A stretch of DNA of 64,000 bases from Methyloceanibacter stevinii (GCF_001723355.1 NZ_LPWE01000012.1:248001-312000), one strand, 5' to 3'; positions 9,283 to 20,960 are shown, counted from the stretch's first letter. Program-made: numbers and translations. Notes: generated by a model from the sequence alone, not told the origin.

Positions 9283-9873
9283 CTAGGACGTGCCGGACAC
9301 GACCACGACGGCACGGCACGGCTGTTTGCCCTTTTGGCTGTAGCTGTGCGGGAAACCAGGATTGAAATAGGTCGAGTCGCCCTCATGAAGATCGACCGTC
9401 TCATTCTCGAATGACAGCTGAAGCGTGCCCCGAACCACATAGATGAACTCGCTGCCGGTGTGCCGGTGCAGCGAGGTGGGCTCAGCCCCCGGCTCGAACG
9501 TGGCGAGATAGGCATCCATTCGCCGGTCGGTCACGGAGAAGTCGAGCGATTCGAACCAATAGGTCGGAGCCGCCCCGTCCGTTCGGTTCGGAAGCCGCAG
9601 CCGGTCGGCGCGCCGGACCACGGTGGCCTTGGGGCGCTTTGCCTCGTCTTCGAAGAAATGGTCCAGCCCCACCCCGAAAACGGTAGCGATCCGCATGAGC
9701 GTCGGCAGCGTCGGAACCAATTGGCCGGTCTCGATCTTCGACAACAGCCCTGCCGACATGCCCGTGTGATCGCCAAGGCGAACCAGGCTCAGTTCCTTCG
9801 ACTTGCGCAGCCGTCGGATCTTCGGACCGATCTCGTATCTCTCGAGACCGATCGTTTCAGCGGCCGTTTCCAT
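9283..9873 (-). CDS. XRE-family transcriptional regulator with cupin domain
   Basis: An N-terminal helix-turn-helix (IGPKIRRLRKSKELSLVRLG through GLLSKIETGQLVPTLPTL, roughly residues 10-70) is followed by a C-terminal cupin (HRHTGSEFIYVVRGTLQL and LHEGDSTYFNPGFPHSYS), the layout of small-molecule-responsive repressors of amine and amino-acid catabolism. The cupin His residues (HRHTGSE, PHSY) would bind a metal or effector. The start is taken at 9873; an in-frame start at 9903 would add ten residues. A perfect 16-bp palindrome lies at 9930-9945 immediately upstream, a likely autoregulatory operator. Confidence 0.85.
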   Translation of the reverse strand: METAAETIGLERYEIGPKIRRLRKSKELSLVRLGDHTGMSAGLLSKIETGQLVPTLPTLMRIATVFGVGLDHFFEDEAKRPKATVVRRADRLRLPNRTDGAAPTYWFESLDFSVTDRRMDAYLATFEPGAEPTSLHRHTGSEFIYVVRGTLQLSFENETVDLHEGDSTYFNPGFPHSYSQKGKQPCRAVVVVSGTS

Positions 9874-9929
9874 CGCCTCGTCTCCATTTTCACCAGCGAT
9901 CAAATCTCAGTTCCACGTTTTTATCCTGA

Positions 9930-9945
9930 TGCAAAATATTTTGCA
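9930..9945. promoter_or_regulatory. Perfect 16-bp palindrome, probable operator
   Basis: TGCAAAATATTTTGCA lies in the divergent spacer between the XRE-cupin gene (minus) and the LysR stub (plus). Position and perfect symmetry suggest a dimeric regulator site, most simply for the adjacent XRE-cupin protein. No experimental support. Confidence 0.55.
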
Positions 9946-10029
9946 CATCACGAAATATTGTGTGGCGTGGAGGCGGCCTCTGGCTTTCAATCGGTGCAGT
10001 GAAATGATGCAAGGATTTGTGGAAGCACA

Positions 10030-10323
10030 ATGAACGAGTGGATCCCGAAAAGATCGATCGGCGCGATCCCGCTAAACGGCCTGCGGACCTTCGACGTCGT
10101 GGTGCGGCACATGTCGCTGAAGAAGGCCGCCGGGGAACTGAACGTCACGCCCTCGGCCGTCAGTCATCGTCTACGCGTGCTTGAACGCGTTCTGGGCTGC
10201 AGGCTGATTCACCGCCAGGGAGCGGAACTGCGGCTCACAGAGAACGGCCGCAGGCTCGCACCGGCGCTTGCGCATGGATTTGAGATCATCGTCGAGGCGG
10301 TCGGCAATCTGCAGCCGGAGTAA
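10030..10323 (+). CDS. LysR-type DNA-binding domain only (truncated regulator)
   Basis: A 97-residue protein that is just the N-terminal winged helix-turn-helix of a GcvA/LysR-family regulator (IPLNGLRTFDVVVRHMSLKK, then TPSAVSHRLRVLE and linker). Full LysR proteins are about 300 residues; the effector-binding domain is missing and does not appear in any downstream frame. It is either a remnant or a stand-alone DNA-binding protein. It is divergent from the XRE-cupin gene across the palindrome. Confidence 0.7.
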   Translation: MNEWIPKRSIGAIPLNGLRTFDVVVRHMSLKKAAGELNVTPSAVSHRLRVLERVLGCRLIHRQGAELRLTENGRRLAPALAHGFEIIVEAVGNLQPE

Positions 10324-10359
10324 CCAGCCCCGCGGTGGAGGCGGAAGGAAGGACTGGCC

Positions 10360-10967
10360 ATGTACGGATCACTGATGGGCAACATCGTCCGGGCTCTGAT
10401 CGCCGCGACCCTCACCGCCGCCGCCGTTGGCTGCGGCACGCTGGCGGCCGCAGCCGAAATCGAGGCCGTGCTGTCCATGGGACCAATCGAAACGGCGCCC
10501 TCGGAGCGCGCCAACTGGTTCCGCGAGACGGCAGCAAGCGAACGCCGCGAACCCGAACCGCCCTCGAAGCTCGCGATTATCGCGTGCCGCGTGGAGGCGC
10601 AGTCTCGGAAGGCCGGCGCCTCCGCACCGCAGAGCAAGCCACATGTCACCGAGCCTGACTGGCTCCTGCCCATGGAATGCATGCGGACCGTGGAAACCGT
10701 GGCCGACGCGGCGGCCATGACGAAGCTCTGGCTGCGGCCGATACAGCCGAACCTCGCCGAACATGGCACGTGTGCGGAAGTCGCCATGAACTATGCGCCG
10801 GAATGGGAGGCCTCGCACCGGAACTGGCTGATCGTCAAGATCGGCTGCCCAACCGCGATCGTCGATGCGGACGGACGCACCATCGGCTGGCACATGCCCG
10901 AATGCCAAGCACCCTGCCCGGCACCACCTATCCATTACGCTGCCGCTTCGACCCGAGCGAGATTTAG
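10360..10967 (+). CDS. Exported hypothetical protein, frameshifted near its C-terminus
   Basis: An N-terminal signal peptide (to about residue 30, ending LAAAAE) is followed by a roughly 170-residue domain with several cysteines ([30 protein letters not shown]). The protein stays in one frame to GWHMPEC; after one apparent lost base near 10895-10905 the natural ending is [14 protein letters not shown] with a stop at 10965-10967. Uncorrected, the frame would run on to 11103 across the oppositely oriented carboxylase gene, which is implausible. Function unknown. Confidence 0.6.
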
Positions 10968-10983
10968 GGAGCGCGACGCTCCC

Positions 10984-12512
10984 CTACAGCGGGATGTTGT
11001 CGTGCTTCTTCCAGGGTTTTCGATGTGCTTGTTGCGCAGCATCTGCAGGCCTCGGCAGATACGCATGCGCGTACCCTGGGGCATGATCACCTCGTCGATA
11101 TAGCCCCGCTCGGCGGCGACGAACGGATTGGCGAAGCGCGCCTGATACTGGTCGATGCGCTTCTGGATCTTCTCCGGATCGCCGAGCTCTGAGCGGTAGA
11201 GGATCTCCGCCGCGCCCTTGGCGCCCATCACCGCGATCTCGGCCGACGGCCAAGCATAGTTCAGATCGCCCCGGATGTGCTTGGAGCTCATCACGTCGTA
11301 GGCGCCGCCATAGGCCTTGCGCGTGATGACGGTGATCTTCGGCACGGTGGCCTCGGTGAAGGCGAAGAGCAGCTTCGCGCCGTGCTTGATGAGGCCGCCA
11401 TATTCCTGGTCCGTGCCCGGCAGGAAGCCCGGCACGTCGACGAACGTGATGATCGGGATCGAGAAGCAATCACAAAACCGGACAAAGCGCGCCGCCTTGC
11501 GCGAGGCGTCGCTATCGAGCACGCCAGCCAGCACCATGGGCTGGTTGGCGACGATGCCCACCGTGCGCCCTTCCATGCGGGCGAAGCCGATGACGATGTT
11601 CCGGGCGAAGGTCTCCTGGACCTCGAAGAAATCGCCCTCGTCCACGACTTTGTGGATCAGCTCCTTGATGTCATAGGGCTTGTTCGGATTGTCCGGGATG
11701 AGCGTGTTGAGCGAGGTATCCTCGCGGTCCCACGGATCGCGGGTCGGCAGTTCCGGCACGCCGGACAGGTTCGACGTGGGCAGGAAGTCCATCAGGCGGC
11801 GCATCTGCAGCAGCGCTTCGATGTCGTTGTCATAGGCGCCGTCGGCGATCGAGGACTTGGTGGTGTGGACGGACGCGCCGCCCAGCTGCTCGGCGGTGAC
11901 CTCTTCCTTGGTCACGGTCTTCACCACGTCGGGGCCCGTGACGAACATGTAGGACGTGTCGCGCACCATGAAGATGAAGTCGGTCATGGCCGGCGAATAG
12001 ACATCGCCGCCCGCGCACGGCCCCATGATGACGCTGATCTGCGGGATGACGCCGGAGGCGCACGTTGCGCAGGAACACCTCGCCGTAGCCGCCGAGTGCC
12101 GCCACGCCTTCCTGAATGCGCGCGCCGCCCGCGCGAACAGGCCGATGACCGGCGCACGGTTGCGCAGGGCCATGTCCTGAACCTTGATCATCTTGTTGGC
12201 GTGGGCTTCGGACAGCGAGCCGCCGAACACGGTGAAGTCCTTGGCGATCACGTAGACCACGCGGCCGTTGATCGTGCCCCACCCGGTCACCACGCCGTCG
12301 CCCGGCACCTTCGTATCCGCCATGCCGAAATCGGCGCAACGGTGCTCCACATACATGTCGAACTCTTCGAAGGAGTTGTCGTCGAGAAGGAGCTGAAGCC
12401 GCTCCCGCGCGGTCAGCTTGCCGCGCTTGTGCTGGGCGTCGATGCGCTTCTCGCCGCCGCCCATACGGGCCTTGGCACGGCGGATTTCCAGCTCTTCGAT
12501 GACTTCTTTCAT
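10984..12512 (-). CDS. pccB: Acyl-CoA (propionyl-CoA) carboxylase beta subunit
   Basis: Carboxyltransferase subunit that moves CO2 from biotin to propionyl- or acetyl-CoA. The N-terminus ([20 protein letters not shown]) and the crotonase-fold motifs ([51 protein letters not shown]) are typical, and the corrected length of about 509 residues matches the family. The start at 12512 follows a GGGGGAG ribosome-binding site. Three frame breaks are visible: a lost base near 12140 and a compensating change near 12060 (between them the proper reading is [20 protein letters not shown]), and a lost C near 11018, after which the normal ending WKKHDNIPL appears. The biotinylated alpha subunit is not in the window. 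Confidence 0.88.
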
Positions 12513-12701
12513 TGCGAAAACTCCCCCAGCGGCGGCTCCGGAACACAGCCGCAAGTCAGCATGACACTTTTGCCAAGGTCCATAGCATGGCGGGAAAGCC
12601 AGGCAAATGGGGAAGGCTTGGCCTGCTTATCGAAAGTTCAACCGATCGGGGAAGGCCCTGACTCTCTTTCGAAAGACCGGCCTCCAACCGATTCAAAGGA
12701 A

Positions 12702-13466
12702 TCAGGAAAGTGCCAGCAGGTTGGCGGCCGCCTCGAAGTCGGCTTTGTGGTTCTTGCGGCGCTGTCTGGCCTCCGCATCCTCGCCCCACTGGCTGATCTG
12801 CCAGTCCTCATCCACGTGCGCGGCGTCCCAGGCGGCCTCCGGCGAGAGCTCTCCCCGGGCCACCGCAAGCGGCAGAAGCGCGGAGCCCGTCAGCGTGGTC
12901 ATCACATGCAGCGCGGCAAGTTTGAGGGCGTCCAGCGGCTCGATCTCGGCGCGTAGCGCCGCGAGCGAGGCCTCCGGCTGGGGCACGTGCATGACACCCT
13001 CCGCGAGGCTCAAGGGCGCCCCCCAAGCTCCGGCCGCCCAAGAGAGCACCGGGTCCCATGCCTCCGCCTGAAGGGCGAGAAGCCCCTCGGGCCCGCTCGC
13101 CCGATAGCACAGGAGGTCCGAGCCGGCGTGAGCCACAATATCGTCGACCACCGCCGCCTCCTGCCCGACCACGCCGTCGATGGCCGAGTTGACGAGCTTG
13201 GTCAGCGGCATCGTATGCGGATCGATCCGCTCCCCTTGCGCGCGCCATTCGTCCGCAACGGCCTCGGCCAAGGCGGCATTGGGCACGGCGAGCGGGGCCT
13301 TGCCCGGCGTGCGCACGGGGCGCCCGTCAAGGAGGATGGCGGGCTGCCCGTCCTCGTCCGCAACCGTCACGTCCTTGTAGAAGCGCTTCGGAAGACTCGG
13401 CTTTTCGAAACCGGCGGCAACGGTCTTGCCCTTGTTGTCTTGCTGATCGCTCACGGTCTCATCCAA
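12702..13466 (-). CDS. ATP12-family F1-ATPase assembly chaperone
   Basis: A 254-residue protein of the ATP12 family, which in mitochondria and alphaproteobacteria helps assemble the F1 alpha subunit. Recognisable segments are KRFYKDVTVADEDG near residue 27, LLDGRPVRTPGKAPL, VADEWRAQGERIDPHTMPLT and the C-terminal WGEDAEARQRRKNH. Length fits the family. It is the last gene of the degP-rarA-crcB-rluC-ATP12 run, 21 bp after rluC. Confidence 0.88.
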   Translation of the reverse strand: MDETVSDQQDNKGKTVAAGFEKPSLPKRFYKDVTVADEDGQPAILLDGRPVRTPGKAPLAVPNAALAEAVADEWRAQGERIDPHTMPLTKLVNSAIDGVVGQEAAVVDDIVAHAGSDLLCYRASGPEGLLALQAEAWDPVLSWAAGAWGAPLSLAEGVMHVPQPEASLAALRAEIEPLDALKLAALHVMTTLTGSALLPLAVARGELSPEAAWDAAHVDEDWQISQWGEDAEARQRRKNHKADFEAAANLLALS

Positions 13467-13487
13467 TCGTTCGACTACGCGCCGCGC

Positions 13488-14490
13488 CTAGCCGCACGAG
13501 ACGCCACAAACATCGTCATCCTCGTCCATGTCGCCTCCCTTGGGCGAGAACCCGAAGGCAGCAAACGCCGCCTCCATATGGGGCGAGAGCGGCGCCGTGA
13601 CATCAACGACGCCCTCGCCGCTCGGATGCGGGAAGCTGATCCGCCGCGCATGCAGATGCAAGCGCCGCTCGATGCTTCGGGGAGTTCGATCTCGCTCGGA
13701 TATTTTGTATCGCCCAGAATAGGGTGGCCGAGGATCGCCATATGGGCACGCAGCTGGTGCTGACGCCCCGTAACCGGTTTCAGCGACATGAGCGCCACCT
13801 GCCGCGCGGCACGGTCGATCACCGAATAGTGCGTCACGGCGGACTGAGCCTTGTCCTGCTCGCCGGGACGGGCTTTCCGCACCCGCTCGCCGTCCGGTGT
13901 CGTGGCCTTCACAAGCGCCGCGTCGATCTTCCCTTGGGGCGGCTTCGGCACGCCATGCACCAGCGCCCAATAGATCTTCCGCACCGAGCGCGTCTGAAAG
14001 GCCTTGCCGAGCTTGGCGGCGACGGACCGCTTCTTGGCGATCACCAAAACCCCGGACGTATCGCGATCGAGCCGGTGCACCAGGCGCGGCCGGGTCTGCG
14101 GACTGTCGCCCATCCCTTCCAGCAGCCGGTCGATGTGCTGGGCAGTCTTCGTGCCGCCCTGGACCGCCAGACCCGACGGCTTGTTCAGGATCAGGAGGTC
14201 GTCGTCCTCGTAGAGCGTGATGGACTTGAGGAAAGCCCGGTCCGCCTTGGAAAGCGGCTTGGCAGCTCCCGGAGGCGGCGGGGCATCCGGCAGCGGCGGC
14301 ACGCGGACGCTCTGGCCCGCCTCGAGGCGCGTGTTCGCCTTGACCCGGCCGCCGTCGACCCGCACCTGCCCGGTGCGCAACAGCTTCTCCAGCGCCCGTG
14401 GGGCACTTGCGCGTAGTGGGCCTTGAACCAGCGGTCCAGGCGCATCCCGTCTTCCTCATCCGTGACGCTGCGTGTCTCGACAGGAGCCAT
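13488..14490 (-). CDS. rluC: RluC/RluA-family 23S rRNA pseudouridine synthase, two frame breaks
   Basis: Converts uridines of 23S rRNA to pseudouridine. An N-terminal S4 RNA-binding domain (MRLDRWFKAHYAQVPHG, then VRVDGGRVKANTRLEAGQ) precedes the catalytic domain with the signature VHRLDRDTSGVLVIAK, whose second Asp is the catalytic residue, and the later KPVTGRQHQLRAHMA. Two single lost bases break the frame: one in a G run at 14395-14398 (after VPHG) and one near 13680 (after EIELPE), beyond which the proper C-terminus reads ERRLHLHARRISFPHP and ends at 13488. With both restored the gene encodes about 334 residues. The start ATG is 3 bp after the crcB stop. Confidence 0.85.
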
Positions 14491-14492
14491 GG

Positions 14493-14867
14493 TCAAAGCG
14501 CACGCACAAGCGCCAGCCCGGCGAAGAGCGCGGCGACGGAAATGAAAACGGAAGCAGCGAAGTAGAGCCCTGCGTTCAGATAGTCGTGACGGACGACCAA
14601 ATTGGCAAAATCCGCCGAGAAGGACGAGAAGGTCGTGAAGCCGCCCAGCACACCCAGCGCGAGAAACGCGCGGAGATCCTGATGCACCGTCCAGCGGAGA
14701 GCCATGAGTTCGATCAGGACACCCATAAAGAAGCACCCGAGCACGTTGGCCATGAGCGTGCCCCAGGGAAAACTGAAGCCCACCAGCCGCACCATGCCGA
14801 GGCCGAGTAGATAGCGTGCTGAAGCCCCGATAGCGCCGCCCGCGGCCACGCTCAAGAGTGTGCTCAC
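14493..14867 (-). CDS. crcB: Fluoride ion exporter CrcB/Fluc
   Basis: A 124-residue four-helix membrane protein forming the dual-topology fluoride channel. Signature segments are GGAIGASARYLLGL at the N-terminus, GTLMANVLGCFFMG and GFTTFSSFSADF. It starts with GTG at 14867 directly after the rarA stop (14868), so translation is probably coupled. No fluoride riboswitch was seen immediately upstream, as expected for a gene inside an operon. Confidence 0.93.
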   Translation of the reverse strand: MSTLLSVAAGGAIGASARYLLGLGMVRLVGFSFPWGTLMANVLGCFFMGVLIELMALRWTVHQDLRAFLALGVLGGFTTFSSFSADFANLVVRHDYLNAGLYFAASVFISVAALFAGLALVRAL

Positions 14868-16203
14868 CTAAGCCTCCCCGGCCCGCTTCGCGCGGATCTG
14901 CGCCCAACGCTCCAGCCGCGCCCTGACCTCGGCCTCGAAGCCCCGGTCTGTCGGCGCGTAGAAGTGCTGACGCTCCATCTGCTCCGGAAAATAGTCCTGC
15001 CCGGAAAAGCCTTCCGCCTCGTTATGGTCGTAAGCATAGTCCCGGCCATAGCCCTCCTGCTCCATGAGCTTGGTCGGGGCGTTGAGAATGTGCTTGGGCG
15101 GCAACAGCGACCCGCTCTCCTGGGCCACACGCGCCGAGGCCTTGAAGGCCATGTAGGCGGCGTTCGATTTCGGCGCCGTGGCGAGATAGACGGTCGCCTG
15201 AGCCAGTGCGAGTTCCCCCTCGGGCGACCCCAGAAAATCGTATGCGTCCTTGGCCGCGTTCGCCTGCAGCAGCGCCGCGGGGTCCGCCATGCCGATATCC
15301 TCCACCGCCATGCGCACCAGACGCCGTGCGATATAGAGCGGGTCCTCCCCGCCGGCGAACATGCGCGCGAGCCAATAGAGAGCTGCATCGGGGTCGGAGC
15401 CCCGCACCGATTTATGCAGCGCGCTGATGAGGTTGTAGTGGCCGTCTTGACCTTTGTCGTAGATGCGCGCGCCGCTGAACCAGCCGGCCGAGCCCCTGCC
15501 GGTACAACCGTCTTGACCCCGGCGGAACCGCCAGGAACACATCCTCGACCAGGTTGATCAGCCCGCGCCCGTCGCCATCGGCCATGGAGATCAAGGTCGC
15601 CCTGGCGTCGTCGTCGAGCGGCAGCTCCCGCCCCTCATGGGCCTCGGCCCGCTCGATCAAGGACTCGAGTGCCTCATCGTCGAGCCGCTTGAAGGTCAGC
15701 ACGCTGGCCCGGGACAGAAGCGCCGAATTCAACTCGAAGGACGGGTTCTCCGTGGTCGCCCCGACCAGCACGATCGTCCCGTCTTCCATGTGGGGCAGGA
15801 ACGCATCCTGCTGCGATCGGTTGAAGCGATGGATCTCGTCGATGAACAGCAGTGTGCCCCGCCCTGCCTCGCGCTTGGCCTTGGCCGCGTCGAAGACTTT
15901 GCGCAAATCCGCGACGCCCGATTGGATCGCCGAAAGCTGCTCGAAATGAAGGTCGGTCACCTCGGCCAGAAGGCGTGCGACGGTGGTCTTGCCGGTGCCG
16001 GGCGGGCCCCAGAAGATCACCGAGGTCAGACGGCCTGCCCCCACCATGCGGCCGAGAAGCCCCTCGCCCAGGAGATGATCCTGACCGATGACCTCGTCCA
16101 GGGTCTGTGGGCGTAAGCGATCGGCAAGCGGGCGCGGCGCGGTGTCGGCCAGGCCCGCCGCCTCGAACAGGTTTGCCGCCCCCTTTGCCGTGCCCCTGGC
16201 CAT
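14868..16203 (-). CDS. rarA: Replication-associated recombination protein A (RarA/MgsA), frameshifted
   Basis: AAA+ ATPase acting at stalled replication forks, related to clamp-loader subunits and eukaryotic Wrnip1. Walker A is GPPGTGKTT and Walker [19 protein letters not shown], with sensor [12 protein letters not shown]. The C-terminal half has the conserved [20 protein letters not shown] and [20 protein letters not shown]. The frame changes at about 15465-15475, between GRLVQRR and RIYDKGQDG. Corrected length, about 444 residues, is normal. It starts 4 bp after the degP stop. Confidence 0.92.
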
Positions 16204-16206
16204 GCT

Positions 16207-17654
<1,448 letters not shown>

Positions 17655-17902
17655 CTTTCGCTCTGATAATGAATCTGGAGAAGATGGAACGCGCACCTTG
17701 GAGAGTGCAAGACAGATCAACCGTCTTCCAAACAAAACAGGCGTTCTTACGGCGATAGGGAGCTAAATTCTCCCCTCGAATGGGGCGAGATTAATGCCCC
17801 CGCCGCGCCTGTGCGGCTTAGTTACCGCCGCCCCTTTTTGAACTAAGATGCCGGACTGGTGAAGGCCTTCACCGGCATAAACAAACGATTGGAGAGAAAC
17901 GC

Positions 17903-18400
17903 ATGGGTATTGTCAGAACAGGTCTCGCCGCTCTGGCGGCCACGGTTGCCCTGAGCGCCGCAGCGCACGCCGCAGAGGTCCAGAAAAGCGGCCAAGCGTC
18001 GGGGACGCCAGAGGACGTTTGGGCCGTCGTGGGCGATTTTTGCGCCATCAAGGATTGGCACCCAGCCGTTGTGGAATGCGACGAGATGGAAGAAGGCGGC
18101 GATACTTATCGCATTTTGACTCTCGGCGATGGCGGCAAGATCAAGGAGAAGCTCACCGAGAAGGGCGACACGAGCTATAGCTACGAGATCATCGAAAGTC
18201 CCCTGCCCGTGCAGAATTACGCCGCTACGCTCTCGGTGACTGAGGACGATGGGGACGATATAGCCGAGGTCGAATGGACCGCCGAGTTCGATCCCGCGGA
18301 CGGCGTCGAGGAAGCCAAGGCCGTCGAGGTCATCACCGGCATCTTCAACGACGGCGTGGCAGGCATCGGCAAGAAGGCCGAAGCTGCTGCCAAGCAGTAG
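17903..18400 (+). CDS. Exported SRPBCC-family protein (MxaD-like)
   Basis: A 165-residue protein with a signal peptide (residues 1-23, ending AHAAE) and a START/SRPBCC helix-grip domain: SGTPEDVWAVVGDFCAIKDW near the start, a central GGDTYRILTLGDGGKIKE and a C-terminal amphipathic helix. Exported SRPBCC proteins with the DFCAIKDWHP segment resemble MxaD, a periplasmic protein of methanol oxidation in methylotrophs, but no other mox/mxa gene is nearby, so that role is only a suggestion. It is monocistronic and followed by a terminator. Confidence 0.75.
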   Translation: MGIVRTGLAALAATVALSAAAHAAEVQKSGQASGTPEDVWAVVGDFCAIKDWHPAVVECDEMEEGGDTYRILTLGDGGKIKEKLTEKGDTSYSYEIIESPLPVQNYAATLSVTEDDGDDIAEVEWTAEFDPADGVEEAKAVEVITGIFNDGVAGIGKKAEAAAKQ

Positions 18401-18453
18401 CAGTCTCCGGGAGAGACATCTCGCGCCTGACGCAACGTGACAGGACAAACAGA

Positions 18454-18487
18454 AAAGGCGCATCGCCAAGCGGTGCGCCTTTCTCTT
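18454..18487. terminator. Terminator hairpin between SRPBCC gene and rplQ
   Basis: A stem (AAAGGCGCATCG with CGGTGCGCCTTT, one G-T wobble, loop CCAAG) runs into a T-rich tract on the plus strand. A-rich sequence before the stem means it could also end the long minus-strand ribosomal operon that finishes with rplQ at 18535. Confidence 0.8.
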
Positions 18488-18534
18488 TTCCGGCTCAAGC
18501 CGAAGATCGTGTGCGTGAAGCCTCGATGGGCTCC

Positions 18535-18963
18535 TTAGGCGGCGACGGACTCGCCTTCTTCGTCCTGGTCCTGCGTGGGACCGGAGTCCTGGCCACGGGC
18601 ATCCTCGTCGCGATCCACCAGCTCGATCACGGCCATCGGCGCGGAATCGCCGAACCGGAACCCGGCCTTGAGAACGCGGGTGTAACCGCCCGGACGCTCC
18701 GCATAGCGGGGCCCGAGCGTCTCGAACAGCTTCGCCACCATGTCCTCGTCGCGAATGCGCGCGAAGGCCTGACGGCGGGCGTGAAGATCGCCGCGCTTAG
18801 CAAGCGTGATGAGCTGGTCGGCCACGCGGCGCAACTCCTTGGCCTTGGGCAAGGTCGTCACGATCTGCTCATGCTTGATGAGCGCGGATGCCATGTTCGC
18901 AAACAACGCACTGCGATGCGTCGATGTCCGGTTCAGCTTCCGGCCTGCCTTGCGGTGTCGCAT
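18535..18963 (-). CDS. rplQ: 50S ribosomal protein L17
   Basis: A 142-residue protein with the invariant start [20 protein letters not shown] and the core [21 protein letters not shown]17 sits near the polypeptide exit region of the 50S subunit. The acidic Glu/Asp-rich tail is longer than in E. coli, common in alphaproteobacteria. It is the last gene of the alpha operon, 53 bp after rpoA. Confidence 0.97.
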   Translation of the reverse strand: MRHRKAGRKLNRTSTHRSALFANMASALIKHEQIVTTLPKAKELRRVADQLITLAKRGDLHARRQAFARIRDEDMVAKLFETLGPRYAERPGGYTRVLKAGFRFGDSAPMAVIELVDRDEDARGQDSGPTQDQDEEGESVAA

Positions 18964-19016
18964 TGACTTATCCTCTCTCGAAGCACGTCTGGCCGCCCAC
19001 GCGAGCGGCCCGCCGG

Positions 19017-20033
19017 CTAGTAATGATCCTCGAAGCGCTTCGCTAGCTCTTCGATATTCTCAGGCGGCCAGTCCGGCACGTCCATGCCGAGATGCAGGCC
19101 CATGGAGGCCAGGACCTCCTTGATCTCGTTCAGCGACTTGCGGCCGAAATTCGGGGTCCGCAGCATCTCTGCTTCCGTCTTCTGGATGAGGTCGCCGATG
19201 TAAACGATGTTGTCGTTCTTCAGGCAGTTGGCCGAACGCACCGACAGTTCCAGCTCGTCGACCTTCTTGAGAAGCGCGGCGTTGAAGACCAGTTCCGGCT
19301 GCTGCTGGAAGGTCTGCTCCTTCTTCGGCTCCTCGAAGTTCACAAAGACCGATAGCTGATCCTGAATGATGCGGGCGGCGAGAGCGACCGTATCCTCGGG
19401 GCGGACCGAACCGTCCGTCTCGATGTTCATGGTGAGCTTGTCGTAGTCGAGGATCTGGCCCTCGCGGGTGTTCTCGACGCGGTAGGAGACCTTGCGCACC
19501 GGGCTGAACAGCGAATCCACCGGAATGAAGCCGATCGGCGCATCGTCCGGACGGTTCCGCTCGGCCGGCACGTAGCCCTTGCCGGACGCGGAGGTGAACT
19601 CCATGTGGATGGCGGCGCCTTCGTCGAGCGTGCAGATGACGTGATCCGGATTGAGGATCTCGACATCGGACCCACCCTGAATGTCGCCAGCCGTCGCAAT
19701 GCCCGGGCCTTCCTTCTGAAGCACCATGCGCTTCACGCCTTCGGAATGCTGGTTGACGGCGATTTCCTTGATGTTGAGGACGATGTTGGTCACGTCCTCA
19801 CGCACGCCCGGAATGGACGAGAACTCGTGCAGCACGCCGTCGATATGGACGGACGTGATGGCCGCACCCTGAAGCGAAGACAGGAGCACGCGACGCAGCG
19901 CGTTGCCGAGCGTCAGGCCGAAACCGCGCTCGAGCGGCTCTGCGACAACAGTCGCGTACCGGGCCGGATCGCGGCCGGGGGTGACGTTGAGCTTGGTGGG
20001 CTTGATGAGATCTTGCCAGTTCTTTTGCAGCAC
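19017..20033 (-). CDS. rpoA: DNA-directed RNA polymerase alpha subunit
   Basis: Scaffold for polymerase assembly (N-terminal domain) and contact point for UP elements and activators (C-terminal domain). Visible are [20 protein letters not shown] for dimerisation and, in the C-terminal domain, [16 protein letters not shown] and [18 protein letters not shown] start at 20033 is chosen: it gives the standard 338 residues beginning with a normal [12 protein letters not shown]-terminus and has an AAGGG ribosome-binding site; the frame is open back to an ATG at 20102, whose extra 23 residues have no counterpart in the family. Confidence 0.96.
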   Translation of the reverse strand: MLQKNWQDLIKPTKLNVTPGRDPARYATVVAEPLERGFGLTLGNALRRVLLSSLQGAAITSVHIDGVLHEFSSIPGVREDVTNIVLNIKEIAVNQHSEGVKRMVLQKEGPGIATAGDIQGGSDVEILNPDHVICTLDEGAAIHMEFTSASGKGYVPAERNRPDDAPIGFIPVDSLFSPVRKVSYRVENTREGQILDYDKLTMNIETDGSVRPEDTVALAARIIQDQLSVFVNFEEPKKEQTFQQQPELVFNAALLKKVDELELSVRSANCLKNDNIVYIGDLIQKTEAEMLRTPNFGRKSLNEIKEVLASMGLHLGMDVPDWPPENIEELAKRFEDHY

Positions 20034-20126
20034 CGGTGTCGCCCTTTCTTGATCGTTGATTGGAGCCTGGGGCTCCGGAATACGAATGTCTTCGTCCAGC
20101 ATCGTGCGTACGTTTGCCTTTTCGTC

Positions 20127-20516
20127 TTAGACGCGGCGGCGCTTGCGCGGCCGGCAACCGTTGTGCGGAATCGGCGTCACATCGCGAATGGAGATGATGT
20201 TGAAGCCCGACGCCTGAAGAGCGCGCAGAGCGGACTCGCGGCCCGACCCCGGACCGCGAACCTCGATCTCGAGATTCTTCATGCCGTGCTCGGTTGCCTT
20301 CTTACCGGCGTCCTCCGCAGCGACCTGTGCCGCATAAGGGGTCGACTTGCGCGATCCCTTGAAGCCCATGGCGCCAGCCGAAGACCAGGAAATCGCGTTC
20401 CCTTGGGCGTCGGTGATGGTGATCATGGTATTATTAAAGCTTGCATGCACGTGAGCCACGCCGGACGTGATGTTCTTCCGTTCCCGGCGCCGTACTCGTG
20501 CTTTTTCCTTGGCCAT
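20127..20516 (-). CDS. rpsK: 30S ribosomal protein S11
   Basis: A 129-residue platform protein near the mRNA exit. Typical segments are [38 protein letters not shown] and the conserved end [18 protein letters not shown]. Alpha operon between rpsM and rpoA. Confidence 0.98.
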   Translation of the reverse strand: MAKEKARVRRRERKNITSGVAHVHASFNNTMITITDAQGNAISWSSAGAMGFKGSRKSTPYAAQVAAEDAGKKATEHGMKNLEIEVRGPGSGRESALRALQASGFNIISIRDVTPIPHNGCRPRKRRRV

Positions 20517-20591
20517 GCTCTATTCCCGCGAATTCCACTGAGCCACGGCGAAAGCATCGCAAAGGAGCTTGGCCGCGCGTTCGTAACGTCT

Positions 20592-20960
20592 CTACTTCTT
20601 CTTACCTGCGATCGGCTTCGCCGGCCCTTTGCGCGTGCGCGCGTTGGTATGCGTACGCTGACCGCGAACCGGCAGACCGCGCCGATGCCGCAAGCCGCGG
20701 TAGCAGCCCAAGTCCATGAGGCGCTTGATATTCATCGACACTTCGCGCCGAAGATCGCCCTCGACCACGTAGTCGCGGTCGATGGTCTCACGAATCTGAA
20801 TTACCTCGGATTCCGTGAGTTCGTTCACCCGCCGCTCGGACGGAATGGAAACCTTCTCACAGATCTGCTTGGCATAAGCATCGCCAATCCCATGGATATA
20901 GGTCAGCGCGATCTCGACCCGCTTGTTGGTCGGAATGTTCACGCCTGCAATTCGGGCCAC
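20592..20960 (-). CDS. rpsM: 30S ribosomal protein S13
   Basis: A 122-residue head protein that contacts the 50S subunit and the P-site tRNA. It starts [19 protein letters not shown] and ends with the basic tail [19 protein letters not shown]. First gene of the alpha operon. The 197 bp separating it from adk (20961-21157) is a possible promoter region. Confidence 0.98.
   Translation of the reverse strand: MARIAGVNIPTNKRVEIALTYIHGIGDAYAKQICEKVSIPSERRVNELTESEVIQIRETIDRDYVVEGDLRREVSMNIKRLMDLGCYRGLRHRRGLPVRGQRTHTNARTRKGPAKPIAGKKK

Noticed and set aside
10967-11103. Uncorrected extension of the exported hypothetical gene across the end of pccB
   Set aside because: The overlap with the opposite gene disappears when one base is restored near 10900, giving a natural stop at 10967.
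11277-12956. Long plus-strand open frame opposite pccB and the ATP12 gene
   Set aside because: Antisense shadow of two recognised genes, spanning their boundary.
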